A stretch of 50,122 bases of DNA from an uncultured Propionibacteriaceae bacterium (lineage in GTDB: Bacteria > Actinomycetota > Actinomycetes > Propionibacteriales > Propionibacteriaceae), in contig CALCKT010000022.1 in the NCBI GenBank assembly GCA_937965785.1, positions 1 through 50,122 on the forward strand, given 5' to 3'. Position 1 is the first letter of the stretch, and each line of letters starts with the position of its first letter. The translations under genes were made by a program, and so were the position numbers. The notes under the pieces were generated by a model that was not told where the DNA came from, did not search any database, and saw only the letters and a program-made list of their open reading frames with translations. Below, one piece after another: positions 1 through 8,670 of the stretch.

Positions 1-685
<685 letters not shown>

Positions 686-801
686 CACCAACAACAACCA
701 ACAAACCCGCACGCGTCCACTATGAAGTGTCCCAGAACACACACCCCCAAACACAAAAGGGGCCTCCACAACAAAACAACCAACAAAACCCCCAAGGTTT
801 T

Positions 802-920
802 GTCACGGTGGCCATAGCGAGAGGGAAACACCCGGACCCATCCCGAACCCGGAAGTTAAGCCTCCCAGCGCTGATGGTACTGCACACGCCAGTGTGTGGG
901 AGAGTAAGACGCCGCCGGAC
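802..920 (+). rRNA. 5S ribosomal RNA
   Basis: A gene of about 119 nt whose two ends pair to form helix I (GTC.CGGTGGC at the start against GCCGCCGGAC at the end). It contains the conserved loop sequence CCCGAACCCGGAAGTTAAG near 843-861. It sits about 115 nt after the 23S end, the normal 23S-5S order. The 686-801 spacer is almost free of G and rich in CAA/CCA, as expected of a processed spacer, and holds no tRNA. Confidence 0.95.
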
Positions 921-930
921 AACACACCCC

Positions 931-963
931 GTGCCCCCACAACCCAACCGGTTGCGGGGGCAC
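931..963 (+). terminator. rRNA operon terminator hairpin
   Basis: A 14-bp stem (931-944 with 950-963) with a single A/C mismatch and a 5-nt loop, directly after the 5S gene. The 921-1160 interval otherwise shows nothing I can assign except the ribosome binding site of the next gene. No clear T tract follows, which is common in high-GC actinobacteria. Confidence 0.75.
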
Positions 964-1160
964 AACCACACCCCCACCAAAAACCACCACCCAACGGGGC
1001 TGGATTCTCGGGAGATGCCATATAAACTTGAGGTCCGGGTGACCGATGCCCGGGTGCCCACAGGCAAGGGAGCCTTGAGTATGGAACGGATGTCCGGCCC
1101 TGAGGAAGGTGCCGCCCCGAGTGTGTTGTTTCCCCGTCGATCCTTCGGCGAGGAGCGACT

Positions 1161-1991
1161 ATGAGTTTTCACAAGAGCGGTAGCCCAGCGGCCATAGCGA
1201 CGGAGGTCACGAGCCTTTTCTGGCTGGCAAGTGCCGTGGGCGGCGCGGCCGTCGCCGAAGTCGTGAACCGCGGTCAGTCCTGGCTGGAGACCCGTCGTCT
1301 CACCCACGGAACCCCGAGCATTGAGGATGCCGCCGGGTTCGGGCGGCGTCTCGCCCGCACCCACGCGGCGGGTGCGCCGCACTGGGGCGCTCCGCCACCG
1401 GAGCTGCGTGACGTCGATGCGCGGCTGTCGGAGCTGCCGGCCCCCGTCAGTGAGATGCCCCGCTGGGGCAGCTGGGGCGAGTTCTACGCCGAGGCCAGGC
1501 TGCGTCCCTACCTGCGGCTGGCGGAGGTTCCCAGAGAGGCCAGGCTGGTGCTGCACCGGGCCATCGACCTGGTGGCGGAGGGGCGTTTTGACGCTCCCCA
1601 GCCCGCGCTGGTCAAGGGCGTTGCCAGGATCCACGGGGATCTCTGGGCGGGGAATGTGATGTGGGCTGCCGAACCTGGCGGCGCAGGCACCACCGGCACG
1701 CTGCTCGACCCGTCGGCCCACGGCGGTCACGCCGAGACGGACCTGGCCGAGCTGGCGCTCTTCGGTGCACCCCACCTGGACGCCATCATCGCCGGATACC
1801 AGGAGGTCAGCCCGCTGGCGGAGGGGTGGCGGCACCGGGTGGCCGTGCACCAGTTCCACATGGTGCTGGTGCACGCGGCCCTCTACTCCGGAAACTACGT
1901 TCCCCAGGCCCTCACCTTGGCGCGGCGGCTCAGGGGCGAGGCGGAACGCGGCAGACAGCCCGCCAGGATCAGGGCCGACCTGGCCAGTTGA
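1161..1991 (+). CDS. Fructosamine kinase family protein (short N-lobe)
   Basis: 276 aa. Belongs to the fructosamine-3-kinase / aminoglycoside-phosphotransferase-like fold, whose members phosphorylate ketoamine (glycated) amines with ATP. The catalytic loop RIHGDLWAGNVMW (about residues 157-169) and the metal-binding segment LLDPSAHGGHAETDLAEL are very clear. The start is set by GAGGAG six bases before the ATG. The protein begins at FHK, which corresponds to the ATP-binding lysine strand, so the glycine-rich first strands of a full-length family member (about 285-290 aa) are missing or unrecognisable. I see no in-frame upstream extension. The stop codon abuts the stop of the convergent gene (TGA|TCA). 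The family call is firm; the true substrate is unknown. Confidence 0.85.
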   Translation: MSFHKSGSPAAIATEVTSLFWLASAVGGAAVAEVVNRGQSWLETRRLTHGTPSIEDAAGFGRRLARTHAAGAPHWGAPPPELRDVDARLSELPAPVSEMPRWGSWGEFYAEARLRPYLRLAEVPREARLVLHRAIDLVAEGRFDAPQPALVKGVARIHGDLWAGNVMWAAEPGGAGTTGTLLDPSAHGGHAETDLAELALFGAPHLDAIIAGYQEVSPLAEGWRHRVAVHQFHMVLVHAALYSGNYVPQALTLARRLRGEAERGRQPARIRADLAS

Positions 1992-3836
1992 TCACCGGGC
2001 CCGGGGGTAGTCCTCGGGGGGAATACCGACCCCGACGGGGAAGTCCTCGCCGGGGTCGTCCATGACGGCGATGCTCTCGTCGATGGGATCGACGAGGGTG
2101 TAGTCCTCCTCGAGGCTGATCGAGAGCTGGTGCCCCTTCGGTTCGAGGGGGCTGTGCGGGACCCCGTCGTACTGCCCTGCCATGCTGAACTGGGGTGTGA
2201 CGATGTGCCCCGCGTTGACGCTCGGTTCCGCCACCGGTCCCGGTTCGGCAAGCCCCGCGACGACGGGAACCTCGTCGACCTCGGTTTCGTCGATCAGCAG
2301 ATCGGTTGGTTCCGGCGAGCTGCCGGTGGCCTTCGGTTGGCCGGTGTCGGGCGTCATCGTGCGCCGCCAACCGGATGCGTCCTCCTCCGCCCCGAAAGGC
2401 TGGGCGATCGGCGCGGTGATCCGCGGAATGTCGGGGATGGTCGCGTCGTCGTGGTGCGCCGTGACGGGGTAGACCGGTGCCGTTGGGACGAGATGCTCCG
2501 TCTCGGGAAGGTCCATGGGGGTGGGGTCCTCCTGGTCCTTGGCCGTCTCCTCGGGGGCCGGGAGTTCCACCTCGTGTTCCACGGCGGCGGTGGGGGCGAG
2601 CTGCTCGGGGGCGCGAACCTCCTCTTCGACCCCGGTTTCTTCTTCGGAGGTCTTTTCGTCCTCGGTTTCCTCGTTCCCGGTTTCCTCGTTTCCGTTTTTC
2701 TCTTCGGGTTCGGCCTTGTCCACGGGTTCCCCGGGCTGCTCGGGCTCCGGCTGCTCCTGCGAGTCCTCAGCAGGGGGCCTGGAGGCGAAAACGATCGGGG
2801 TTCCCTGCGCGAGCCCGGTGCCGGTTCCGATCGTCTGCCAGGGTTCTTCCTTGATGATCTCGTTCTGTGGGACCTTGGCCTGCTCGGGCTGCTCGGGCTG
2901 TTCGGTTGCCGGGACCGGTGTGGCCTGGTCGCGTTCCACGGCGAGCACCGCCTGGAGTTCGGCGGCCTCGCGGCGGGCCTGTGCCAGATCACCCTCCAGG
3001 GATTCGATCCGTTCGATGAGGTTCGGCATCGTCTTGTCCCAGGCGGCGGTGGCGCGGTTCTCCAACCGGGCCATGTCGATCTCCTGCTTGTTGATCCGCT
3101 CCTCCAGCTCTATCACTTGGCGGCGGGCCTGTTCGGCCTCGCTGATGTGCTGGTCGGCCTGCTGGGCGCGGGCCTCCGCATCTTGAGCCTTGACCTCGGC
3201 CTCAAGGGCGCGTTGGTTGGCCTCATTGATCCTGGCCTCGGCCTCGCTGGCCTTGGCCTCGGCGTCGCTGGCGCGGGCCTCCGCCTCCAGCAGTCGCGGA
3301 TCGGGTTCGGTGGGGCTGGGCGGGGTCTGGCCGGTGACCCGGGGGATCATGTGGGTGTCGACGGTGGACTCGTCGGAGACGGTGCGGTCGTTGAGGAGGT
3401 CGGGCTGGGGTTCCCCGGTTGGTTTCACCTCGGCGGCGACCCCCCTGGCCGACGGATCGGTGGAAGCGGAGGGCCCGGCGTACAGCGACGGGTCGGGCGC
3501 GAAGGGGGAGGGGACTGATACCGGCTGGGCCTCGGCCTTCGGCCCTGAATCGGGACTGGAGGCCATCGCGATCGGTGACGGGGACTGTGCGGTGGCGGGC
3601 CGGGTTTCGACGGGAACCGCCCGGGCCGTCAGGGACGTGGGTTCCTGCTCGTCGGCCTTGAGGCTCGCCATCGCATCCAGTTCGGGTGTCGGTTTCGCCG
3701 GCCGGGTTTCCCGTTCGGCGGTCAGTTTGGCCCGGACGGAACGTTTTCCGAGAACCCACCCCAGGAACAATGCCAAACCGACAACCACGACAAGAATTGC
3801 CGCCAGTTCGATGGCCAGCAGAACATATCCGCTCAT
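1992..3836 (-). CDS. Membrane-anchored coiled-coil protein with acidic Pro/Glu-rich tail
   Basis: 614 aa, no family recognised. A single N-terminal transmembrane segment (about residues 5-28, followed by KR) is followed by a Pro/Ala/Ser-rich stretch. Next comes a long Ala/Glu heptad region (about residues 180-305, with repeats such as EAEARASDAEAKASEAEARI) that should form a coiled coil. The C-terminal half is Glu/Pro-rich and low in complexity. The topology suggests a cytoplasmic coiled coil tethered to the membrane. It follows the OmpA-like gene by 3 nt, and its ribosome binding site (GGGGAAAGG) lies inside the end of that gene, so the two are almost certainly co-translated. A structural or divisome/cell-envelope role is only inferred from the partner. 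Confidence 0.7.
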   Translation of the reverse strand: MSGYVLLAIELAAILVVVVGLALFLGWVLGKRSVRAKLTAERETRPAKPTPELDAMASLKADEQEPTSLTARAVPVETRPATAQSPSPIAMASSPDSGPKAEAQPVSVPSPFAPDPSLYAGPSASTDPSARGVAAEVKPTGEPQPDLLNDRTVSDESTVDTHMIPRVTGQTPPSPTEPDPRLLEAEARASDAEAKASEAEARINEANQRALEAEVKAQDAEARAQQADQHISEAEQARRQVIELEERINKQEIDMARLENRATAAWDKTMPNLIERIESLEGDLAQARREAAELQAVLAVERDQATPVPATEQPEQPEQAKVPQNEIIKEEPWQTIGTGTGLAQGTPIVFASRPPAEDSQEQPEPEQPGEPVDKAEPEEKNGNEETGNEETEDEKTSEEETGVEEEVRAPEQLAPTAAVEHEVELPAPEETAKDQEDPTPMDLPETEHLVPTAPVYPVTAHHDDATIPDIPRITAPIAQPFGAEEDASGWRRTMTPDTGQPKATGSSPEPTDLLIDETEVDEVPVVAGLAEPGPVAEPSVNAGHIVTPQFSMAGQYDGVPHSPLEPKGHQLSISLEEDYTLVDPIDESIAVMDDPGEDFPVGVGIPPEDYPRAR

Positions 3837-3839
3837 GGT

Positions 3840-4580
3840 CTACCTTTCCCCTCGTTGCACGAACGTCACTCGCCGGTTCGCTGCCTGACCTTCCGAAGTC
3901 GAATTCGATTCTGCCGGTTCCGTATCGGATTTTCCGACCGCGATCAGCTGGTCACGATTCGCCCCTGCCGCGACGAGGGCGTCGACCACGCGCTGCGCCC
4001 GTTTCTCCGACAGTTCCTTCCGGAAAGCCGGAGTGCGGCCGTTGTCCGTGTGCCCGTCGACCTCGACGATGACATTCGGATTGGCTTGCAGCCAGACCGC
4101 CAGCTCTATGATCTTGGTGCGTTCACTGGCGGGGAAGTCGGACTTCCCGCCCTCGAACTTCACCACCGATTTCGGCATCTCGCCGGCGGCGGGGCTGGGT
4201 GAGGGGCTCGGAGACGGGCTGGGTGAGGCCGCCGGTTCGGAGGGACTCGGCGTGGGGGACGGCGTCTTAGTGGGGGCCGGAGCGGACGTGGTGGGTTGCG
4301 AAGTGGATGCGGTGGGCAGCGATGAACGATCCGCCTCGGCCCTGACGACACCCGGGACGTCCAGCACCAGGCGCAGCGCCGTCGGCAACTGATTCGGATC
4401 CGCGGCGGACACGGTGGCGGTCAATCCCGAGAAGTTGACGTGGGCGTCCACGCCCTCCGCCGCCAGCGCCCGGGTGGCCTCCTCGGTGAGTGTCCGCTCC
4501 ACCAGCAGGGCGCCACCTGCCGCCCCGGCGGCGACTAGCGCGGCCAACCCAGTGACCACGGCCACCACGGTTCCCTTCAC
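3840..4580 (-). CDS. TM-BON-OmpA domain protein (ArfA/Rv0899-like)
   Basis: 246 aa from a GTG start at 4580 preceded by GGAGG; a longer frame upstream has no comparable site. The order is an N-terminal transmembrane helix (about residues 4-26), a BON-like segment (about 30-90), a Thr/Pro/Ser-rich linker and a C-terminal OmpA peptidoglycan-binding domain. That domain contains VDGHTDNGRTPAFRKELSEK and a terminal GQAANRRVTF. The same architecture occurs in Mycobacterium tuberculosis ArfA (Rv0899). It should sit in the membrane with the OmpA domain in the wall, binding peptidoglycan. It is the first gene of a pair with the coiled-coil protein. Confidence in the OmpA domain is high; the BON call is moderate. 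Confidence 0.8.
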   Translation of the reverse strand: MKGTVVAVVTGLAALVAAGAAGGALLVERTLTEEATRALAAEGVDAHVNFSGLTATVSAADPNQLPTALRLVLDVPGVVRAEADRSSLPTASTSQPTTSAPAPTKTPSPTPSPSEPAASPSPSPSPSPSPAAGEMPKSVVKFEGGKSDFPASERTKIIELAVWLQANPNVIVEVDGHTDNGRTPAFRKELSEKRAQRVVDALVAAGANRDQLIAVGKSDTEPAESNSTSEGQAANRRVTFVQRGER

Positions 4581-4819
4581 GGTACCTCCATACTCTCGCG
4601 AACCGACCTTATATCCCGAGTCGCTGCATCCGGGTATACACCCCAGTTTCGGCGAACGTTTTCCGTTCACGTACTAACTTTCGCCTTGAATCATCTAGTA
4701 TTCCACCTTGGGGGAAGACCTACAAAAAGGGGATAACATGTCCGCGAGTGTCCTCGGAAGGTGCCCCGGCTCCGAGGCGCCCGGGCGTGACATATCCAAC
4801 GAGGGCAGAAGGAAACGCA
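4581..4819. promoter_or_regulatory. Divergent intergenic region between OmpA-like and roadblock genes
   Basis: 239 bp separate two divergent operons, so both promoters must lie here. The centre (about 4605-4735) is richer in A/T than its surroundings. I could not find a convincing -35/-10 pair on either strand, and no strong palindrome is visible. An in-frame GTG at 4748 could extend the roadblock protein by 24 residues, but its peptide is Pro/Gly-rich and does not look native. Confidence 0.4.
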
Positions 4820-5209
4820 ATGGACGAAAAATACGGTAGCAGCAAGCACAGCGACCTCAAGCTGGTGCTGAGCGCCATCAGACGGGCCATCCCGGAGCTC
4901 CACGGCGTCATGATCGCCTCGCAGGACGGCCTGGCCATCGCCCATGACTTCCCGGAGGCGGACGCGGAGCGCATTGCCGCCATGGCCGCCACCGCCCTGG
5001 GGCTCGGCAAACGCATCTCCGAGCGCACCAACATGGGTGATCTGTCGGAGACGGTCATCCACGGCAGGAATGGTTATCTGGTCGTTTACGGCGCGGGTGA
5101 GGACGCGGTGCTGGTGATGCAGGGCCCGATCGAGTCCAACCTCGGCCTGATGCGGATCGAGGCCCGCGTCGCGGCCGTCGAGATCAAGCAGCTGCTCACG
5201 AGGGCCTGA
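4820..5209 (+). CDS. Roadblock/LC7 domain protein (MglB-like)
   Basis: 129 aa. The start ATG at 4820 follows GAAGGA with good spacing. The whole protein is one roadblock/LC7 domain, with the typical first helix-strand segment PELHGVMIASQDGLAIAHD and the later strands GYLVVYGAGEDAVLVM and LGLMRIEARVAAVEI. Such domains form dimers that act as regulators or GTPase-activating partners of small Ras-like GTPases (MglB/MglA) in bacteria, and in Streptomyces-type conservons they partner with sensor kinases. No GTPase gene is adjacent. Two nt separate it from the protoglobin-like gene, so the two are probably translationally coupled and work together. Confidence 0.85.
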   Translation: MDEKYGSSKHSDLKLVLSAIRRAIPELHGVMIASQDGLAIAHDFPEADAERIAAMAATALGLGKRISERTNMGDLSETVIHGRNGYLVVYGAGEDAVLVMQGPIESNLGLMRIEARVAAVEIKQLLTRA

Positions 5210-5211
5210 GC

Positions 5212-5784
5212 ATGGAGACGATGCACGCGATGGCGCGTGAGGTGGCCGGACAGATCCCCCCGCAGCGGCTCCTGCGCGACGAGGACCGCGACGTCATCCA
5301 GCGCCACCGGGACCGGCTGCTGACCCTCGGGCCGGATGTGGTGGGGGCCTTGGAGGAGGTTCTGTACGGCAGGCTGCCCGAGGGTGCCGGGGTATCGCGG
5401 GAGAGCCTGGAACGCTGGTGGGGAAGGACGGTGACCGGGCCGTGGGACGACGAATACCTGGCCCGGATGGCCCTCGTCGGGTTGGGGCACGTCGCCAAGC
5501 GGGTCACGAACCCGATGATGTTGGCGGCCTCTGACCATGTGGTGCAACTGATTGCGGACGCGTCGGTTTCCTTCGGGATCCCCGACGAGGAGCGGCGGGC
5601 GCTGCTGGATGCCGTCGGCAGGGTCGCCGGCATCGTACGGGCGGTAATCGCGTGGAGCCACGAGCGCGCGGTCAGCGCCGCCCTTTACGAGGCGGCCGGG
5701 ATGCCGGAGGGGCTGCTGGCCAGGCTGCGCGACCAGGAGGTCGGTGCGTTTCTCGAACGGGCCCGAGCCGAGCTGAACCGGTAG
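5212..5784 (+). CDS. Protoglobin / globin-coupled-sensor-like protein
   Basis: 190 aa, all helical in appearance. The segment from WWGRTVTGPWDDEYLARMAL to GHVAKRVTNPMMLAA (about residues 64-105) matches the heme-pocket region of protoglobins and sensor globins. The His in GHVAKR (about residue 89) is the expected proximal heme ligand. There is no output domain, so this is a stand-alone globin domain that could bind O2, NO or CO. It follows the roadblock gene by 2 nt and is followed by the HAD gene 9 nt later. That arrangement suggests the globin signals through the roadblock protein, which is inference. The family assignment rests on motif recognition only. Confidence 0.65.
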   Translation: METMHAMAREVAGQIPPQRLLRDEDRDVIQRHRDRLLTLGPDVVGALEEVLYGRLPEGAGVSRESLERWWGRTVTGPWDDEYLARMALVGLGHVAKRVTNPMMLAASDHVVQLIADASVSFGIPDEERRALLDAVGRVAGIVRAVIAWSHERAVSAALYEAAGMPEGLLARLRDQEVGAFLERARAELNR

Positions 5785-5793
5785 CGTGATGCC

Positions 5794-6603
5794 ATGATGC
5801 GACAGCGAAGCGACGTGCGTGCCTGGTTGACTGACATGGACGGGGTCCTGGTGCACGAGGAAAATGCGCTTCCCGGGGCCCAGGAACTGATCTCCCAGTG
5901 GACCCGCACGGAAACACCGTTCCTGGTGCTGACGAACAACTCGATCTTCACCCCTCGTGACCTCTCGGCGCGGCTGCGGGACTCCGGGTTGGAGGTTCCC
6001 GAGGACCACATCTGGACCTCGGCGCTGGCCACCGCCACCTTCCTGGAGCAGCAGCAGCCTGGGGCGTCGGTGTACGTGATCGGCGAGGCCGGCACCATAA
6101 CCGCTCTTCACGAGGCCGGTTTCGTGCTCACCGACCGCAATCCGGATTTCGTGGTCATCGGTGAAACCCGGACCTATTCGTTCGAATCAATCACCCGCGC
6201 AATCCGGTTGATCGAAGCCGGGTCGCGTTTCATCGTCACCAATCCCGACGCCACCGGACCCAGCAATGACGGAATATTGCCGGCGACCGGCGCAATCGCC
6301 GCTCTCGTGAGCGAGGCGACGCAGAAGAAACCCTATGTGGTGGGGAAACCGAATCCGATGATGTTCCGTTCCGCGCTGAACCGGCTAGGCGTGCACAGCG
6401 AACACACGGGAATGATCGGCGACCGGATGGACACCGATATCGTCGCTGGAATGGAGGCCGGCCTCCACACCGTCCTGGTGCTAACCGGGATCACCACCCG
6501 CGAATCCGTCAAGAAGTTCCCCTTCCGCCCGAGCGAGATAGTCGAGGGTGTGCACGAACTCGTCGAACAGGATTCAGCCGGCGGCGACGGCGAGGAGCGG
6601 TAG
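5794..6603 (+). CDS. HAD-IIA family hydrolase (NagD-like phosphatase)
   Basis: 269 aa. All HAD motifs are visible. Motif I is DMDGVL (Asp nucleophile and acid/base, about residues 14-19). Motif II is LTNN. Motif III/cap junction is the lysine of GKPNPMMF. Motif IV is GDRMDTDI near residue 209. The order and length fit the IIA subfamily of sugar- and nucleotide-phosphate phosphatases (NagD, AraL, PGPase). The substrate cannot be read from sequence. It is the last gene of the roadblock-globin operon, and its 3' end overlaps the convergent ECF gene by 30 bp, an overlap in which both reading frames are intact. Confidence 0.9.
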   Translation: MMRQRSDVRAWLTDMDGVLVHEENALPGAQELISQWTRTETPFLVLTNNSIFTPRDLSARLRDSGLEVPEDHIWTSALATATFLEQQQPGASVYVIGEAGTITALHEAGFVLTDRNPDFVVIGETRTYSFESITRAIRLIEAGSRFIVTNPDATGPSNDGILPATGAIAALVSEATQKKPYVVGKPNPMMFRSALNRLGVHSEHTGMIGDRMDTDIVAGMEAGLHTVLVLTGITTRESVKKFPFRPSEIVEGVHELVEQDSAGGDGEER

Positions 6604-8670
6604 GGCGACGGAGGCCAGCGTCAGGAGGGTGTCGCGCCAGGTCCAGTGGAGGTCGTGCAGGCGGGTCGGGTGGCAGGTGATGCCGTAACCACGGGAGATC
6701 ATCGCTGCCGACAGATCCTCCGACATGCGGATCCCGCTGGTCAGCAGCGGCACCATGATGGTGGCGTGGGCCAGGACGCGGCGCACCGGAGTGCGCGAGT
6801 TGATGTGCGCTCCCCGGACCTGCTGGGCCTCGGTGATCTGGCGGGAACGCCGCCGCAGGGTGGGGATGAAACGCAGCGCCGTCGTGCACACGAACACCAG
6901 CGGGTTCGGCAGCCGGAGGGTGCGCATCAGGGTGGTGAAGCGTTCGGCGGGGGTGGTGGCCAGCAGCGCCGCCGTCGAGCACAGCATCGTCACCAGCCGC
7001 AGCACCAGGACCGAGGCGTACCCGATTCCGCCCGGGGTGAAGGCGGCGAAACCGAAGACCAGGACCAGCACGGGGATCATCGGGGCCAGGAGACACCAGA
7101 GCCCACGAAGCCCGCGCACCCGCAGCAGGACCCCGGCGGTGAGCGCGGCCAACCCGAGATGGGCCAGGGGATTGGAGGTCAGGAAGGTCGCGGTGACGGC
7201 GGCGGCCAGCGCCAACAGTTTCGAACGCACGTCGAAGCCGTTTCCGTTTCTGGTCTCACCCCCGGGACGTTCCGGTACGGCCGTCTCCGGGGCTGGGGTG
7301 GTCAACGTCACGGTGCGGGAGGCGTGGCGGGCCGCCAGGGGCAGGTCGTGGGTAATCATGACGATCGTGGTGCCGTCGCGGTTCAGGTCCGCCAGCAGCC
7401 CCATCAGCGCCTCGGTGCCCCGCCAGTCCAGGCCGGTGGTGGGTTCGTCGAGGATCAGCACATCGGGGTTCATCGCCAGGGTGGAGGCCACCGCCAGTCG
7501 CTGCCGGTCCCCGCGTCCGAGGCGCAGCGGATGCAGCCCTGCGAAATCCCCCAGACCCACCCGTTCCAGGGCCCACCCGGCCCGTGCCGCCACCTCCGGT
7601 TCCGGCAGTCCCGCGTTGCGCGGCCCGAAGGCGGCCTCGTCGAGGACGGTGTTCGCGAAGATCTGATGGTCGGGGTTCTGGAAGACGAACCCCACCCGCT
7701 CGGCGTGGCTGCGGACCGTCCCGGAGGTCGGCTCCAGCAGCCCGGCAAAATGCTTCGCCAGGGTGGTCTTGCCCGCGCCGTTGCCGCCCAGCAGTGCCAC
7801 GAACTCGCCGCGGTGGATGGTGACACCGACCCCGTCGAGGGCCAGCACCCCCGACGGGTAGCGGTGGGTCAGGTCGATGGCCTCCAGGACGGGGGGAGTC
7901 CTTGGTCCGGGTCGCTCCGGCACCCCGCCGCGGTGCAGGTGGCGGGGGCGGATCCCCGCCGCCGTGACCCGCCGTTCGTCGTCGAGGAACGGACCGGGGG
8001 CGCCGAAATACGCGAGTTCCCCCTCCTCCAGCACCAGGAGCAGATCCGCCCAGGCGGCGACGGCATCCGGGTCGTGATCCACCATGACCACGGTGCGTCC
8101 CTCGCCGCTCAGTTCCGCGACGATGCGCCGCACCGTCGCCGCCCCCTCCGGGTCGAGGGCCGAGGTGGGCTCGTCGAGGACCAGGATCTGCGGTTCCATC
8201 GCGAGCGCCCCGGCGATCGCGAGCCGCTGGAGCTGCCCGCCGGACAAGGTGGCCGTCTCGCGATCCGCCAGACCCGTCAGCCCGACCTCTTCCAGGGCGT
8301 GCCGGGCCCTGGAGAGCACCTCGTCGCGGCCCAGCCCCAGGTTCGCGGGACCGGTGGCGACGTCGTCGATCACCAGGCGTTCCATCACCTGGGCCTCCGG
8401 ATTCTGCGAGACCAGGCCGACGACACGCACCAGGCGGGGCGGGGTTGTCTCGTGGGTGGCGATGCCCGCGACCCGCAGCCGCCCGTAGAGGTCTCCGGGA
8501 TGGTGGTGGGGGACCAGGCCGTTCAGGGCCATGGCGAATGTCGACTTGCCCGCACCCGCGGCGCCCATCACCGCGACGCGGCTCCCGGCGGGGATGTCGC
8601 AGGTGATGTCGGCAAGCTGCCGGGTTCCGGTGCCGCGGTGGGAGAAACCGAGCCCTCGGGCCTCGATCAC
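6574..8670 (-). CDS. Fused ECF energy-coupling module: EcfA-EcfA-EcfT
   Basis: 698 aa from a GTG at 8670 whose bases overlap the upstream stop (GTGA). Domain 1 is an ABC ATPase with Walker A GAAGAGKST near 33-41, LSGGQ near 140 and LVLDEPTSALDP near 165. Domain 2 is a second ATPase with Walker A GGNGAGKT near 300, Walker B LILDEPTTGLDW near 400 and an atypical signature, LGRGDRQ, in place of LSGGQ. Residues from about 480 to the end form the EcfT transmembrane protein (about five to six helices) with the coupling motif ALRFIPTLRRRSRQ and AQQVRGA. All three energy-module parts are therefore in one chain. It should energise the S component encoded upstream in the same operon. Family call very firm. 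Confidence 0.93.
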   Translation of the reverse strand: MIEARGLGFSHRGTGTRQLADITCDIPAGSRVAVMGAAGAGKSTFAMALNGLVPHHHPGDLYGRLRVAGIATHETTPPRLVRVVGLVSQNPEAQVMERLVIDDVATGPANLGLGRDEVLSRARHALEEVGLTGLADRETATLSGGQLQRLAIAGALAMEPQILVLDEPTSALDPEGAATVRRIVAELSGEGRTVVMVDHDPDAVAAWADLLLVLEEGELAYFGAPGPFLDDERRVTAAGIRPRHLHRGGVPERPGPRTPPVLEAIDLTHRYPSGVLALDGVGVTIHRGEFVALLGGNGAGKTTLAKHFAGLLEPTSGTVRSHAERVGFVFQNPDHQIFANTVLDEAAFGPRNAGLPEPEVAARAGWALERVGLGDFAGLHPLRLGRGDRQRLAVASTLAMNPDVLILDEPTTGLDWRGTEALMGLLADLNRDGTTIVMITHDLPLAARHASRTVTLTTPAPETAVPERPGGETRNGNGFDVRSKLLALAAAVTATFLTSNPLAHLGLAALTAGVLLRVRGLRGLWCLLAPMIPVLVLVFGFAAFTPGGIGYASVLVLRLVTMLCSTAALLATTPAERFTTLMRTLRLPNPLVFVCTTALRFIPTLRRRSRQITEAQQVRGAHINSRTPVRRVLAHATIMVPLLTSGIRMSEDLSAAMISRGYGITCHPTRLHDLHWTWRDTLLTLASVALPLLAVAAG

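Noticed and set aside
727..1164. 145-codon ORF across the 5S rRNA
   Set aside because: It overlaps the 5S gene and the operon terminator, and its peptide resembles no protein.
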